Shown piece after piece: positions 39,977 to 48,981 of a DNA stretch of 64,000 bases. The notes beneath the pieces are model-generated. The model saw only the letters and a list, made by a program, of their open reading frames with translations, ran no database searches and was not told the DNA's origin. Both the position numbers and the translations under genes were made by a program. The first letter of the stretch is position 1; every line of letters starts with the position of its first letter. Source of the DNA: Pseudomonas sp. Q11 (GTDB lineage Bacteria; Pseudomonadota; Gammaproteobacteria; Pseudomonadales; Pseudomonadaceae); contig NZ_JAKNQY010000013.1 in NCBI RefSeq assembly GCF_024494355.1, positions 29,621-93,620 on the forward strand, given 5' to 3'.

Positions 39977-40723
39977 ATGAATTACAACTGGGACTGGGGC
40001 GTGTTCTTCAAGTCCACCGGCATCGGCAGCGAGATTTATCTCGACTGGTACGTGGCCGGCCTGGGCTGGACCATCGCCATCGCCATCGTGGCCTGGATCA
40101 TCGCCCTACTGCTGGGCTCGGTCCTGGGCGTGATGCGCACCGTACCGAACCGGCTGGTGTCCGGTATCGCCACCGGCTACGTGGAACTGTTCCGTAACGT
40201 GCCGCTGCTGGTTCAGCTGTTCATCTGGTACTTCCTGGTGCCCGACCTGCTGCCTGCGGACCTGCAGGAATGGTACAAGCAGGACCTGAACCCGACCACC
40301 TCGGCCTACCTGAGCGTCGTCGTGTGCCTGGGCCTGTTCACTGCCGCCCGGGTCTGCGAACAGGTTCGCACCGGTATCCAGGCGTTGCCGCGCGGCCAGG
40401 AAGCCGCAGCCAGGGCCATGGGCTTCAAGTTGCCGCAGATCTACTGGAACGTCCTGCTGCCCCAGGCCTACCGGATCATCATTCCGCCGCTTACCTCGGA
40501 ATTCTTGAACGTCTTCAAGAACTCCTCCGTGGCCTCGCTGATCGGCCTGATGGAACTGCTCGCGCAGACCAAACAGACCGCCGAGTTCTCCGCCAACCTG
40601 TTCGAAGCCTTCACCCTGGCGACGCTGATCTACTTCACCCTGAACATGAGCCTGATGCTGCTCATGCGCATGGTCGAGAAGAAAGTCGCGGTGCCCGGCC
40701 TGATCTCCGTGGGGGGTAAATAA
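39977..40723 (+). CDS. aatQ: Amino acid ABC transporter permease AatQ
   Basis: A 248-residue HisM-family permease with about five membrane helices. It has the RNVPLLVQLFIWYF helix entry and the EAA loop EAAARAMGFKLPQIYWNVLLPQA that contacts the ATPase. It pairs with AatM to form the membrane channel for glutamate/aspartate. The start has GGGGAGA upstream. Its stop overlaps the aatM start by one base (TAATG). Confidence 0.93.
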   Translation: MNYNWDWGVFFKSTGIGSEIYLDWYVAGLGWTIAIAIVAWIIALLLGSVLGVMRTVPNRLVSGIATGYVELFRNVPLLVQLFIWYFLVPDLLPADLQEWYKQDLNPTTSAYLSVVVCLGLFTAARVCEQVRTGIQALPRGQEAAARAMGFKLPQIYWNVLLPQAYRIIIPPLTSEFLNVFKNSSVASLIGLMELLAQTKQTAEFSANLFEAFTLATLIYFTLNMSLMLLMRMVEKKVAVPGLISVGGK

Positions 40724-41394
40724 TGGAACTCGACTTCACAGGCATCATCCCGGCCATTCCCGGTTTGTGGAACGGCATGGTGATGACCCTCAAGCTGATG
40801 GCCCTGGGTGTGGTCGGCGGGATCATCCTGGGGACGATCCTGGCGCTGATGCGCCTGTCCCACAACAAGCTGATCTCCAGCATCGCCGGCGCGTACGTCA
40901 ACTACTTCCGCTCGATCCCGCTGCTGCTGGTCATCACCTGGTTCTACCTGGCAGTGCCGTTCGTGCTGCGCTGGATCACCGGCGAAGACACACCGATTGG
41001 TGCGTTCGGTTCCTGCGTCGTGGCGTTCATGATGTTCGAAGCGGCGTACTTCTGCGAAATCGTGCGGGCCGGCGTGCAGTCGATCCCCAAGGGTCAGATG
41101 GGCGCCGCCCAGGCGCTGGGCATGAACTATGGCCAGACCATGCGCCTGATCATCCTGCCCCAGGCGTTTCGCAAGATGACCCCGTTGCTGTTGCAACAAA
41201 GCATCATCCTGTTTCAGGACACCTCGCTGGTCTACACGGTTGGCCTGGTGGACTTCCTCAATGCTTCGCGGGCCAATGGCGACATCATCGGCCGCTCCCA
41301 TGAGTTCCTGATCGTTGCAGGTCTCGTGTACTTCACAATCAGCTTTGCCGCCTCGCTGCTGGTCAAGCGTCTGCAAAAAAGGTTCGCCGTATGA
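40723..41394 (+). CDS. aatM: Amino acid ABC transporter permease AatM
   Basis: A 223-residue permease of the same family, with [16 protein letters not shown] and the EAA loop [23 protein letters not shown]. It is tightly coupled to aatQ (TAATG) and to aatP (ATGA). Confidence 0.93.
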   Translation: MELDFTGIIPAIPGLWNGMVMTLKLMALGVVGGIILGTILALMRLSHNKLISSIAGAYVNYFRSIPLLLVITWFYLAVPFVLRWITGEDTPIGAFGSCVVAFMMFEAAYFCEIVRAGVQSIPKGQMGAAQALGMNYGQTMRLIILPQAFRKMTPLLLQQSIILFQDTSLVYTVGLVDFLNASRANGDIIGRSHEFLIVAGLVYFTISFAASLLVKRLQKRFAV

Positions 41395-42125
41395 TCTCTA
41401 TCAAGAACATCAACAAGTGGTATGGGGACTTCCAGGTACTGACCAATTGCAGCACCGAGGTCAGCAAGGGTGAAGTTGTGGTGGTGTGCGGCCCGTCGGG
41501 TTCGGGCAAGTCCACGCTGATCAAGTGCGTGAACGCCCTGGAGCCGTTCCAGGAAGGTGACGTTGTGGTCGACGGCACGTCCATCGCCGACCCGAAGACC
41601 AACCTGCCAAAACTGCGCTCGCGCGTCGGCATGGTGTTCCAGCACTTCGAGCTGTTCCCACACCTGACCATCACCGAAAACCTGACCATCGCGCAGATCA
41701 AGGTGCTGGGCCGCAGCAAGGAAGAAGCCACCCAGAAAGGCCTGCAACTGCTTGAGCGGGTCGGTCTGTCGGCCCATGCCCACAAGCACCCGGGCCAGCT
41801 CTCCGGCGGCCAACAGCAGCGCGTGGCGATTGCCCGTGCCCTGGCGATGGACCCGATCGTGATGCTGTTCGACGAACCGACCTCGGCCCTTGACCCGGAA
41901 ATGGTCAACGAAGTGCTCGACGTGATGGTGCAACTGGCCCACGAAGGCATGACCATGATGTGCGTGACCCACGAAATGGGCTTCGCCCGCAAAGTGGCAA
42001 ACCGGGTGATTTTCATGGACCAGGGCCAGATCATCGAAGACTGCGAGAAGGAAGAGTTCTTCGGCGACATCAGCGCCCGCTCCGAACGTGCGCAGCACTT
42101 CCTTGAGAAAATCCTGCAGCACTAA
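41391..42125 (+). CDS. aatP: Amino acid ABC transporter ATPase AatP
   Basis: A 244-residue GlnQ-type ATPase. Walker A is GPSGSGKST, signature [15 protein letters not shown], Walker [15 protein letters not shown], and the switch His in CVTHEMGF. It powers Glu/Asp import with AatJQM. Last gene of the operon; a REP doublet follows. Confidence 0.95.
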   Translation: MISIKNINKWYGDFQVLTNCSTEVSKGEVVVVCGPSGSGKSTLIKCVNALEPFQEGDVVVDGTSIADPKTNLPKLRSRVGMVFQHFELFPHLTITENLTIAQIKVLGRSKEEATQKGLQLLERVGLSAHAHKHPGQLSGGQQQRVAIARALAMDPIVMLFDEPTSALDPEMVNEVLDVMVQLAHEGMTMMCVTHEMGFARKVANRVIFMDQGQIIEDCEKEEFFGDISARSERAQHFLEKILQH

Positions 42126-42142
42126 ACAACACCAGTTCCCCT

Positions 42143-42230
42143 GTGGGAGCGAGCCTGCTCGCGATGAGGCCAGTACAGTCAGCCTTGATGTTGACTGTCA
42201 GTCCGCTATCGCGAGCAGGCTCGCTCCCAC
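42143..42230. repeat. REP doublet (REPIN, subfamily B)
   Basis: Arms GTGGGAGCGAGCCTGCTCGC and GCGAGCAGGCTCGCTCCCAC, between aatP and aauS. Confidence 0.92.
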
Positions 42231-42284
42231 AAGGGACTGCGCTGATACTTCGGTAAGTGTTGTGGTTGACCCAAGGCTTCTGTG

Positions 42285-44186
42285 ATGAAATGCGACCCCA
42301 CTCTCTATCGCGCCGCGCCGCCATCACTCGCCGTGAAGCCCCGTCTGATTCGCCATCTGTTCCTGCCGCCGCTGATCATTGCCCTGATGATCGGCCTGGG
42401 TTACCTCGGCTTCTGGATCAGTGAGCACTACGGCATTCGCAACCTGGGCGAGAACGGTGAGCGTCAGCTGGAGCTGCACGCCCGCGCGGTCGAGAGCGAG
42501 ATCAGCAAGTACACCTACCTGCCGAGCCTGCTGGAGCTTGAGTCCAGCGTTTCGCAACTGCTCGACGACCCGACGCCCGAGCACCGCAAGACTGTCAACG
42601 AATACCTCGAAGGCCTGAACCGGCGCAGCCGCAGTCGGGCCGTGTACGTGATGGACACCACAGGCCGGGTCATGGCGACCAGTAACTGGCGCGACGTCGA
42701 CAGTTACCTGGGTGAAGACCTGTCCTTTCGCGCCTATTTCCAGAACGCCGTACGCGGCCAACCGGGGCGCTTCTATGGCATCGGCAGCACCAGCGGCGAG
42801 CCTGGCTACTACCTGGCCCATGGCCTGGAACAACAGGGCAAGATCATCGGCGTCGCCGTGGTCAAGGTGCGCCTCGAAGCCATGGAAGAACGCTGGCAGC
42901 GAGCGCGCCTGGAAGCTTTCGTCAGCGACGAGAATGGCATCATCATTCTGTCCAGCGACCCGGCGCGCCGGCTCAAGTCCGTGCGCCCGCTGAGCGACGA
43001 AACCAAGGAACGCCTGGCCCGCAGCCTGCAATATTACTGGTTCCCACTGAACGAGCTGATTCCCCTGGCTCGGGAACGGCTGGCCGAAGGCATGGAAAAA
43101 CTGACCTTCCCGGCCAACGCCGAACTGGTGTCCGACGAACGGGCCATCAGTTACCTGTCACAGACCCGCCCCTTGAGCGACACACCCTGGAATTTCACCC
43201 TGCTGACGCCACTTGAAGACCTGCGTCGCCAGGCGATCAACCAGGGCATCCTGGTGGCCGTGGCCTTCGCGCTGGTGGCGTTCCTGCTGATCGCCTGGAA
43301 CGAGCGACGCAAGGTTATCGCCACCCGTCTCGCCGCCCGGGAAGCCTTGCAGGAAGCCAACAACCAGCTCGAACGTCGGATTACCGAACGCACCACCGAC
43401 CTGCGGGCCAGCAACGAACGGCTCAAGGGTCAGATCCGCGAACGGCGGCAGGCCGAAGAGACCTTGCGCCGGGCCCAGGACGAACTGGTGCAGGCCGGTA
43501 AACTCGCGGCCATCGGCCAGATGTCCACCAGCATCGCCCATGAACTCAACCAGCCGCTGGCCGCGCTGCGCACCTTGTCCGGCAACACCGTACGCTTCCT
43601 GGAGCGTGGCCAGCTGGATATCGCCAGCGCCAACCTCAAGACCATCAACGACCTGATCGACCGCATGGGCCGGATCACTGCCAGCCTGCGCTCCTTTGCC
43701 CGGCGCGGGGACGACCAGGGCCGGGCCAGCCTCGGCAAGGCGGTCGAAGCCGCGCTGCAACTGCTGGGCGGCCGCCTCGAAAGCCTGAACATCGAAGTGC
43801 ATGCCGGTTTTGACGATGTACAGGTGCAGATCGACCAGACGCGCCTTGAGCAGATTCTGGTGAACCTGATCGGCAACGCCCTGGACGCCATGCAGACCCA
43901 ACCCGAGCCGCGGCTGTGGCTTGAAGGCAATGCCTCGGATGGCAAATATCGCCTGCGAGTGCGGGACAACGGTCATGGCATCGATCCCGAGGCGCGCAAG
44001 CATCTGTTCGAACCCTTCTTCACCACCAAACCCGGCGAACAGGGCCTGGGCCTGGGCCTGACCCTCTCGGCGAGCCTGGCCGCCGCCGCGGGCGGGCATC
44101 TGGGGGTCGAACATCCGACCGAAGGTGGAACCACGTTTGCCCTCAGTTTACCGTTGGTAAGCCCTTTACCTGCCGAGCAGCCATGA
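42285..44186 (+). CDS. aauS: Sensor histidine kinase AauS (DctB-like)
   Basis: A 633-residue kinase. TM1 is at about residues 24-46, a periplasmic double-Cache-like sensor follows to about 320 (with SRAVYVMDTTGRVMATSNW and AYFQNAVRG), then TM2 near 325-345, a coiled linker, the H-box STSIAHELNQPLAAL, and the ATPase domain (VNLIGNALDAM, DNGHGID, GLGLGLT). DctB-type kinases sense C4-dicarboxylates; next to aat genes this one should sense glutamate/aspartate. ATG at 42285 is preferred over the GTG one codon upstream. It overlaps aauR by ATGA. Confidence 0.9.
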   Translation: MKCDPTLYRAAPPSLAVKPRLIRHLFLPPLIIALMIGLGYLGFWISEHYGIRNLGENGERQLELHARAVESEISKYTYLPSLLELESSVSQLLDDPTPEHRKTVNEYLEGLNRRSRSRAVYVMDTTGRVMATSNWRDVDSYLGEDLSFRAYFQNAVRGQPGRFYGIGSTSGEPGYYLAHGLEQQGKIIGVAVVKVRLEAMEERWQRARLEAFVSDENGIIILSSDPARRLKSVRPLSDETKERLARSLQYYWFPLNELIPLARERLAEGMEKLTFPANAELVSDERAISYLSQTRPLSDTPWNFTLLTPLEDLRRQAINQGILVAVAFALVAFLLIAWNERRKVIATRLAAREALQEANNQLERRITERTTDLRASNERLKGQIRERRQAEETLRRAQDELVQAGKLAAIGQMSTSIAHELNQPLAALRTLSGNTVRFLERGQLDIASANLKTINDLIDRMGRITASLRSFARRGDDQGRASLGKAVEAALQLLGGRLESLNIEVHAGFDDVQVQIDQTRLEQILVNLIGNALDAMQTQPEPRLWLEGNASDGKYRLRVRDNGHGIDPEARKHLFEPFFTTKPGEQGLGLGLTLSASLAAAAGGHLGVEHPTEGGTTFALSLPLVSPLPAEQP

Positions 44187-45511
44187 ACAACGACCTGAGC
44201 GTACTGATCGTCGAAGACGACCCCCATGTCCTGCTGGGTTGCCAGCAGGCCCTGACCCTGGAAGACATTCCCTGCATCGGCGTGGGCAGCGCCGAAGAGG
44301 CCCTGGAGCGGGTCGGCGATGACTTTGCCGGCATCGTCATCAGCGACATTCGCCTGCCGGGCATCGATGGTCTTGAGCTGCTGACCCGCCTCAAGGCCCG
44401 GGACCGCAGCCTGCCGGTGGTGCTGATCACCGGGCACGGGGACATCTCCATGGCCGTCGGCGCCATGCAAAAAGGTGCCTATGACTTCATGGAGAAACCC
44501 TTCTCCCCCGAACGTCTGGTGGACGTCGCACGCCGCGCCCTGGAGCAGCGCAGCCTGGCCCGGGAGGTTTCATCGCTGCGTCGGCAACTGGCCGAACGCG
44601 ACTCTCTGGAAGGCCGGATCATCGGCCGCTCACCGGCCATGCAACACCTGCGAGAGCTGATCGCCAACGTGGCCGACACCTCGGCCAACGTGCTGATCGA
44701 AGGTGAAACCGGCACTGGCAAGGAACTGGTCGCGCGCTGCCTGCACGATTTCAGCCGACGTCACAGCAAACAATTCGTCGCGCTCAACTGCGGCGGCCTG
44801 CCGGAGAACCTGTTCGAAAGCGAGATTTTCGGCCACGAAGCCAATGCCTTTACCGGCGCTGGCAAACGGCGGATCGGCAAGATCGAGCACGCTGACGGTG
44901 GGACGCTGTTTCTCGATGAAGTGGAAAGCATGCCCCTGCCCTTGCAGATCAAGTTGCTGCGAGTGTTGCAGGAACGCACCCTTGAGCGCCTGGGTTCGAA
45001 CCAAAGCGTGGCCGTGGATTGCCGGGTCATCGCCGCCACCAAGTCCGACCTGGATGAACTGGGCCGGGCCGGACAGTTTCGCAGCGACTTGTACTACCGC
45101 CTCAACGTGGTGACCCTGGAACTGCCACCACTGCGCGAGCGCCGCGAAGACATTCTGCAATTGTTCGAGCACTTTCTTCAGCAGTCGTCCCTGCGCTTCG
45201 ACCGTACGGTGCCGGAGCTGGACAACCAGACGCTGTCCAACCTGATGAGCCACGAATGGCCGGGCAACGTGCGGGAACTGCGCAACGTCGCCGAGCGTTA
45301 TGCACTCGGCCTGCCGGCCTTCAAGAAGTCGGGGGCCAGCGGCGCCAGCCAGGGCCTGGCCTTCGCCGAAGCGGTGGAAGCCTTTGAACGCAACCTGCTG
45401 GTGGACGCCCTGCAACGCAGCGGTGGCAACCTGACCCAGGCCAGTCTCGAGCTGGGCATGGCCAAGACCACGCTGTTCGACAAAGTCAAAAAATATGGCC
45501 TTAGCCATTAA
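44183..45511 (+). CDS. aauR: sigma54-dependent response regulator AauR (DctD-like)
   Basis: A 442-residue NtrC-family activator. The receiver domain has Asp in GIVISDIRLPGIDG, then a central AAA+ domain with Walker A GETGTGKE and Walker B GGTLFLDEVE, and a Fis-type helix-turn-helix at the C-terminus (NLTQASLELGMAKTTLFDKVKKYGL). The sigma54-contact loop reads NAFTGA rather than GAFTGA, a variation I associate with DctD-type proteins. It should bind the two TTCGG-N4-CCGAA boxes at 38614-38658 and activate aatJ. Confidence 0.92.
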   Translation: MNNDLSVLIVEDDPHVLLGCQQALTLEDIPCIGVGSAEEALERVGDDFAGIVISDIRLPGIDGLELLTRLKARDRSLPVVLITGHGDISMAVGAMQKGAYDFMEKPFSPERLVDVARRALEQRSLAREVSSLRRQLAERDSLEGRIIGRSPAMQHLRELIANVADTSANVLIEGETGTGKELVARCLHDFSRRHSKQFVALNCGGLPENLFESEIFGHEANAFTGAGKRRIGKIEHADGGTLFLDEVESMPLPLQIKLLRVLQERTLERLGSNQSVAVDCRVIAATKSDLDELGRAGQFRSDLYYRLNVVTLELPPLRERREDILQLFEHFLQQSSLRFDRTVPELDNQTLSNLMSHEWPGNVRELRNVAERYALGLPAFKKSGASGASQGLAFAEAVEAFERNLLVDALQRSGGNLTQASLELGMAKTTLFDKVKKYGLSH

Positions 45512-45528
45512 CCTGGGGCAGTAAACCT

Positions 45529-45864
45529 GTGGACCTTATTTTCAAAGCAGCGCTGGGTGCAGCCGTGGTGGTGATCCTGGCGATGCTCGCCAAGACCAAA
45601 AACTATTACATCGCCGGGCTGGTGCCGTTGTTCCCGACCTTCGCCCTGATCGCCCACTACATTGTTGGCAAGGGCCGGTCGGTGGACGACCTGAAGACCA
45701 CCATCGTGTTTGGCATGTGGTCGATCATTCCCTACTTCGTGTACTTGGCGACACTGTATGTGATGGTCGACCGTATGCGCCTCGAGGCTTCGCTGGCCGT
45801 GGCGGCAGTGGCGTGGCTGATGGCGGCGACGGTACTGGTCAGCGTGTGGATGAGAATCCCGTAG
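45529..45864 (+). CDS. glpM: GlpM family membrane protein
   Basis: A 111-residue protein with four hydrophobic segments, starting MDLIFKAALGAAVVVILAML, with the family segment KNYYIAGLVPLFPTFALIAHYIV. In P. aeruginosa GlpM affects alginate production and lies next to glpD; here the aat-aau genes separate the two by about 7 kb. The start is GTG at 45529, only 17 bases after aauR. The biochemical function is unknown. Confidence 0.85.
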   Translation: MDLIFKAALGAAVVVILAMLAKTKNYYIAGLVPLFPTFALIAHYIVGKGRSVDDLKTTIVFGMWSIIPYFVYLATLYVMVDRMRLEASLAVAAVAWLMAATVLVSVWMRIP

Positions 45865-45974
45865 GAGCTGCCGAAGGCTGCGATCTTTTGATCTTGATCT
45901 TGATCTTGATCTTTCGCTCGCGACTCAATTGCCAGGGGCAAGATCGCAGCCTCGTTGCACTCGGCAGCTCCTAC
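45861..45974. repeat. Inverted repeat of the GTAGGAGCTG family with tandem CTTGAT units
   Basis: Outer arms GTAGGAGCTGCCGAAGGCTG and CTCGTTGCACTCGGCAGCTCCTAC bracket GATC-rich inner arms. Inside lies a short tandem array of TTGATC units (about 45889-45912). It is a different REP-like family from the GTGGGAGC one; a relative lies at 58138-58253. Confidence 0.75.
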
Positions 45975-46014
45975 AGTTCGCGCAGGTCAGAGAGGTCGTG
46001 CAGGTCGTGCAAGA

Positions 46015-46629
46015 TCAATAACCGACGGTAAAGCGCTGCCGCGAAAACTGCGGCGTCTCCACTTCATCGATCATTGCAATGGCGTAATCGGCAAAGCTGA
46101 TCCAGCTACGCCCGGTGGCGTCGAACAGCAGGTGATCCTTGCCAATACGGAACTGACCGGTGCGCTCGGTCTCGACGAACTCCGCCGAGGGCGAGAGGAA
46201 GGTCCAGTCCAGGTCCTGTTCCTTGAGCAGCACATCCAGGAACAATGCACCGGCGCTGGCTTCGGCGAGGTATTCCTCCGGGAAGCCTTCGCTGTCGATC
46301 ACGCGACTATTGTCCGGCAGCAGCAACGAACCGGCCCCGCCCACCACCAGCAAGCGCTTGACCCCGGCGGCTTTCACCGGCGCAACGAGCTTGTCGGCCG
46401 GCACGGTGGCGAAATGGGCGGCGCAGATCACCACGTCGTGCCCGTCGATGGCGGCTATCAACGCCTCGCTGTCCAATACGTCCAATTGCTTACTGACCAC
46501 TCCGGCCCTTTCGCCGATTTTCGCGGTGTTACGGGCAATGGCCGTCACGCTGTGACCACGGCGCAAGGCCTCTTCCAACAGTTGGCTGCCAGCGCGCCCG
46601 GTGGCGCCGATGATTGCGATTCTGCTCAT
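46015..46629 (-). CDS. NAD(P)-binding oxidoreductase-like protein (NmrA/atypical SDR)
   Basis: A 204-residue Rossmann-fold protein starting MSRIAIIGATGRAGSQLLEEAL, with the nucleotide motif GATGRAG. The usual SDR Tyr-Lys pair is not obvious, and it resembles the NAD(P)H-binding YesF/NmrA-like group, some of which act as redox sensors or reductases. No specific substrate can be proposed. It is a single gene. Confidence 0.78.
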   Translation of the reverse strand: MSRIAIIGATGRAGSQLLEEALRRGHSVTAIARNTAKIGERAGVVSKQLDVLDSEALIAAIDGHDVVICAAHFATVPADKLVAPVKAAGVKRLLVVGGAGSLLLPDNSRVIDSEGFPEEYLAEASAGALFLDVLLKEQDLDWTFLSPSAEFVETERTGQFRIGKDHLLFDATGRSWISFADYAIAMIDEVETPQFSRQRFTVGY

Positions 46630-46702
46630 GGTGTTCTCCAGTGATCACACATAGGGGCTATTGAAGCTGTTGCTTGAAAGCGTCTTGGCGTCATGAACAC
46701 GT

Positions 46703-46836
46703 TTGTGGCGAGGGAGCTTGCTCCCGCTCGGCTGCGAAGCAGCCGCAAAACGGCTCATGCGGTGTATCAGGTGCAACCTGTTTGCTGGCATTGGGGCCGC
46801 TTCGCAGCCCAGCGGGAGCAAGCTCCCTCGCCACAA
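46703..46836. repeat. Long inverted repeat, GTGGCGAGGGAGC variant
   Basis: Arms TTGTGGCGAGGGAGCTTGCT and AGCAAGCTCCCTCGCCACAA are perfect complements about 130 bases apart. A second, inner inverted pair (GGCTGCGAAGC / GCTTCGCAGCC) lies inside. A single arm of the same type is at 58103-58130. Confidence 0.8.
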
Positions 46837-46868
46837 AAAGCGCATCCGCTACCCTGGAATCAGGGTTG

Positions 46869-47747
46869 TCACCACTTCATCTCGCCCTTCACCACCTTGG
46901 CACTCAGTTCCAGGGAGCTGTCTTCACCCAGGTCCGGATATCGCAGTTTCATGGCGCTGATCAGCGCGGCGGAATCCTTGGCCTTGGCGGTTTCTTCGTC
47001 GAAGGCCTTGATGTAACCGGCGGTGAAACGCACCGGGGCCAGGGAACGGGCGCTGTCACCCAAGTAGTGACCCGGAATCACCGTGCTCGGTTGCAGTTTT
47101 TCAATGCCTTCCAGAGTCGCCAGCCAGTCCTTGTGGGACTGCGGCGTCTGCGTGTCGGCCATCCAGACGTGAATGTTCTCGGCCACCACCACGCCGCCGA
47201 CCACGGCCTTGATCGACGGGATCCACACGAAGCTGCGGTCCGGTTGCGGGCCATCAAGACCAATGACCTGCAAGCGCTTGCCCTCCAGGGTCAGACTATC
47301 GCCCTGGAGTACCTGAGGCACAATCGCTTTAGTCGGCGCCTCGGCCTTGAGGATCGGCCCCCAATATTTCAACTTGCCGTCCATGGTGTGCTTGATGTGT
47401 TCGACGGTCGGCGCAGACGCCAGCACCTTGGCATCCGGGAACGCGGCGGTCAGGGTCTCCAGACCAAAATAGTAGTCGGGATCGCCATGGCTGATGTAAA
47501 TCGTGGTCAATTGTTTGCCGCTGGCGCGAATCTTCTGCACCAACTGTTCGGCCTGGGACTTGCCGAACTGGGCGTCCACCAACACCACCTCTTTTTCCCC
47601 ACTGACCAATACCGAGGTCACCGGGAAAATTGCCGCCGCGCCGGGGTTGTAGACATCCAGCGCAAGCTCGGCTGCCCAGCTGTTGGCCGCCAAAACCATC
47701 GAAGCGCTTGCCAGCAGCAGACGCTTGAATAAGGTGGATCCGATCAT
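46869..47747 (-). CDS. Secreted MBL-fold metallo-hydrolase-like protein
   Basis: A 292-residue protein with a signal peptide of about 25 residues (ending AANSWA) and a metallo-beta-lactamase fold. The metal motif, usually HxHxDH, reads ISHGDPDYYFG here, with other ligands likely in the region around VIPGHYLGD. A changed motif suggests altered metal binding or activity. The ATG at 47747 has GGAG six bases upstream. It is divergent from a LysR regulator gene, which probably controls it. Confidence 0.82.
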   Translation of the reverse strand: MIGSTLFKRLLLASASMVLAANSWAAELALDVYNPGAAAIFPVTSVLVSGEKEVVLVDAQFGKSQAEQLVQKIRASGKQLTTIYISHGDPDYYFGLETLTAAFPDAKVLASAPTVEHIKHTMDGKLKYWGPILKAEAPTKAIVPQVLQGDSLTLEGKRLQVIGLDGPQPDRSFVWIPSIKAVVGGVVVAENIHVWMADTQTPQSHKDWLATLEGIEKLQPSTVIPGHYLGDSARSLAPVRFTAGYIKAFDEETAKAKDSAALISAMKLRYPDLGEDSSLELSAKVVKGEMKW

Positions 47748-47859
47748 GTTGTGCTCCGTTGTGCAAAGGCCCGATTGGGAATGAACGGAGCTTAGTGACC
47801 TGACTCGTTTCAAAAAATGCGATGCTTGGACATAGTTTGTTTCTGAAATCGGGCAAATC

Positions 47860-48765
47860 ATGGATCGTCTACAAGCAATGCAAGTGTTCGTCGCCGTGGT
47901 GGAACTGGGCAGTCAGTCGGCGGCGGCCGAGCACCTGGACCTGTCACGACCGGTGGTCTCACGGTATCTGGCGGAACTGGAAGACTGGGTCGGTGCCCGG
48001 CTGATGCACCGCACCACCCGCAAGCTGAGCCTGACGGCTGCGGGTTTGGAAACCCTGCCGCGCTGTCGGCAGATGCTGGAACTGTCCGGCGACATGCAGG
48101 CCGCCGTCAGTACGCCGAACGACGCGCCACGGGGCATGCTGCGCATCAGCGCCAGCACCTCGTTCGGCCAGGCCCAATTGGCGGTGGCCATGGCCGAGTT
48201 CGTCAGGCGCTATCCAGGGGTCAGCATCGACCTGCAAATGCTCGATCGCACGGTGAACCTGGTGGACGAACGCATCGACCTGGCGATCCGCATGAGCAAC
48301 GACCTTGACCCGAACCTGATTGCCCGACGCCTGACGGTTTGTCGCTCGGTGATCTGCGCCTCGCCCGCTTACCTGCGCGAACATCCGGCGCCACGGCGGG
48401 TCGAGGACCTGAGCCGGCACAACTGCCTGACCCACTCCTACTTCGGCAAGAGCCTGTGGCATTTCGAGCAGGACGGCGAACAGGTCTCAGTGCCGGTGCA
48501 GGGCAACATCAGCGCCAACGAGGCCAGCACCCTGCTGCGAGCCACCATGGCCGGCGCCGGCGTGGCGATGCTGCCCAGCTACCAGGCCGGGGCGCACATC
48601 CAGAGCGGCGAGCTGATCCGCCTGCTGACCCACGCCGAACCGCGCCGGATGAACATCTACGCGGTGTATGCCTCACGCAAACACATGCCGTCGGCGCTAC
48701 GCAGCCTGCTGGATTTTTTGGTGCTCAAATTTCCCGAAACGCCGGAGTGGGATGTGGGGTTGTAA
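47860..48765 (+). CDS. LysR-family transcriptional regulator
   Basis: A 301-residue LysR regulator with an N-terminal winged helix (MQVFVAVVELGSQSAAAEHLDLSRPVVSRYLAELE) and an effector-binding domain from about residue 90. The divergent position to the MBL-fold gene, with a 112-base gap, suggests it regulates that gene and itself. The effector is unknown. Confidence 0.92.
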   Translation: MDRLQAMQVFVAVVELGSQSAAAEHLDLSRPVVSRYLAELEDWVGARLMHRTTRKLSLTAAGLETLPRCRQMLELSGDMQAAVSTPNDAPRGMLRISASTSFGQAQLAVAMAEFVRRYPGVSIDLQMLDRTVNLVDERIDLAIRMSNDLDPNLIARRLTVCRSVICASPAYLREHPAPRRVEDLSRHNCLTHSYFGKSLWHFEQDGEQVSVPVQGNISANEASTLLRATMAGAGVAMLPSYQAGAHIQSGELIRLLTHAEPRRMNIYAVYASRKHMPSALRSLLDFLVLKFPETPEWDVGL

Positions 48766-48791
48766 ACCATATTGGCCTCATCGAGATCCCT

Positions 48792-48878
48792 GTGGGAGCG
48801 AGCCTGCTCGCGATGCGCATTAGCATTCAACACAGAGGCTGACTGATTCACCGCTATCGCGAGCAGGCTCGCTCCCAC
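48792..48878. repeat. REP doublet (REPIN, subfamily B)
   Basis: Arms GTGGGAGCGAGCCTGCTCGC and GCGAGCAGGCTCGCTCCCAC, between the LysR gene and gcsR. Confidence 0.92.
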
Positions 48879-48981
48879 AGGGGTTCTCTGTACAGCCTCA
48901 AGTCATGCACCAGGATTTCACCAATAGCCCGCCCCAAGGCATACTTGCCACCCTCCGCATTCCAGAACCCAGAACCGCCCC

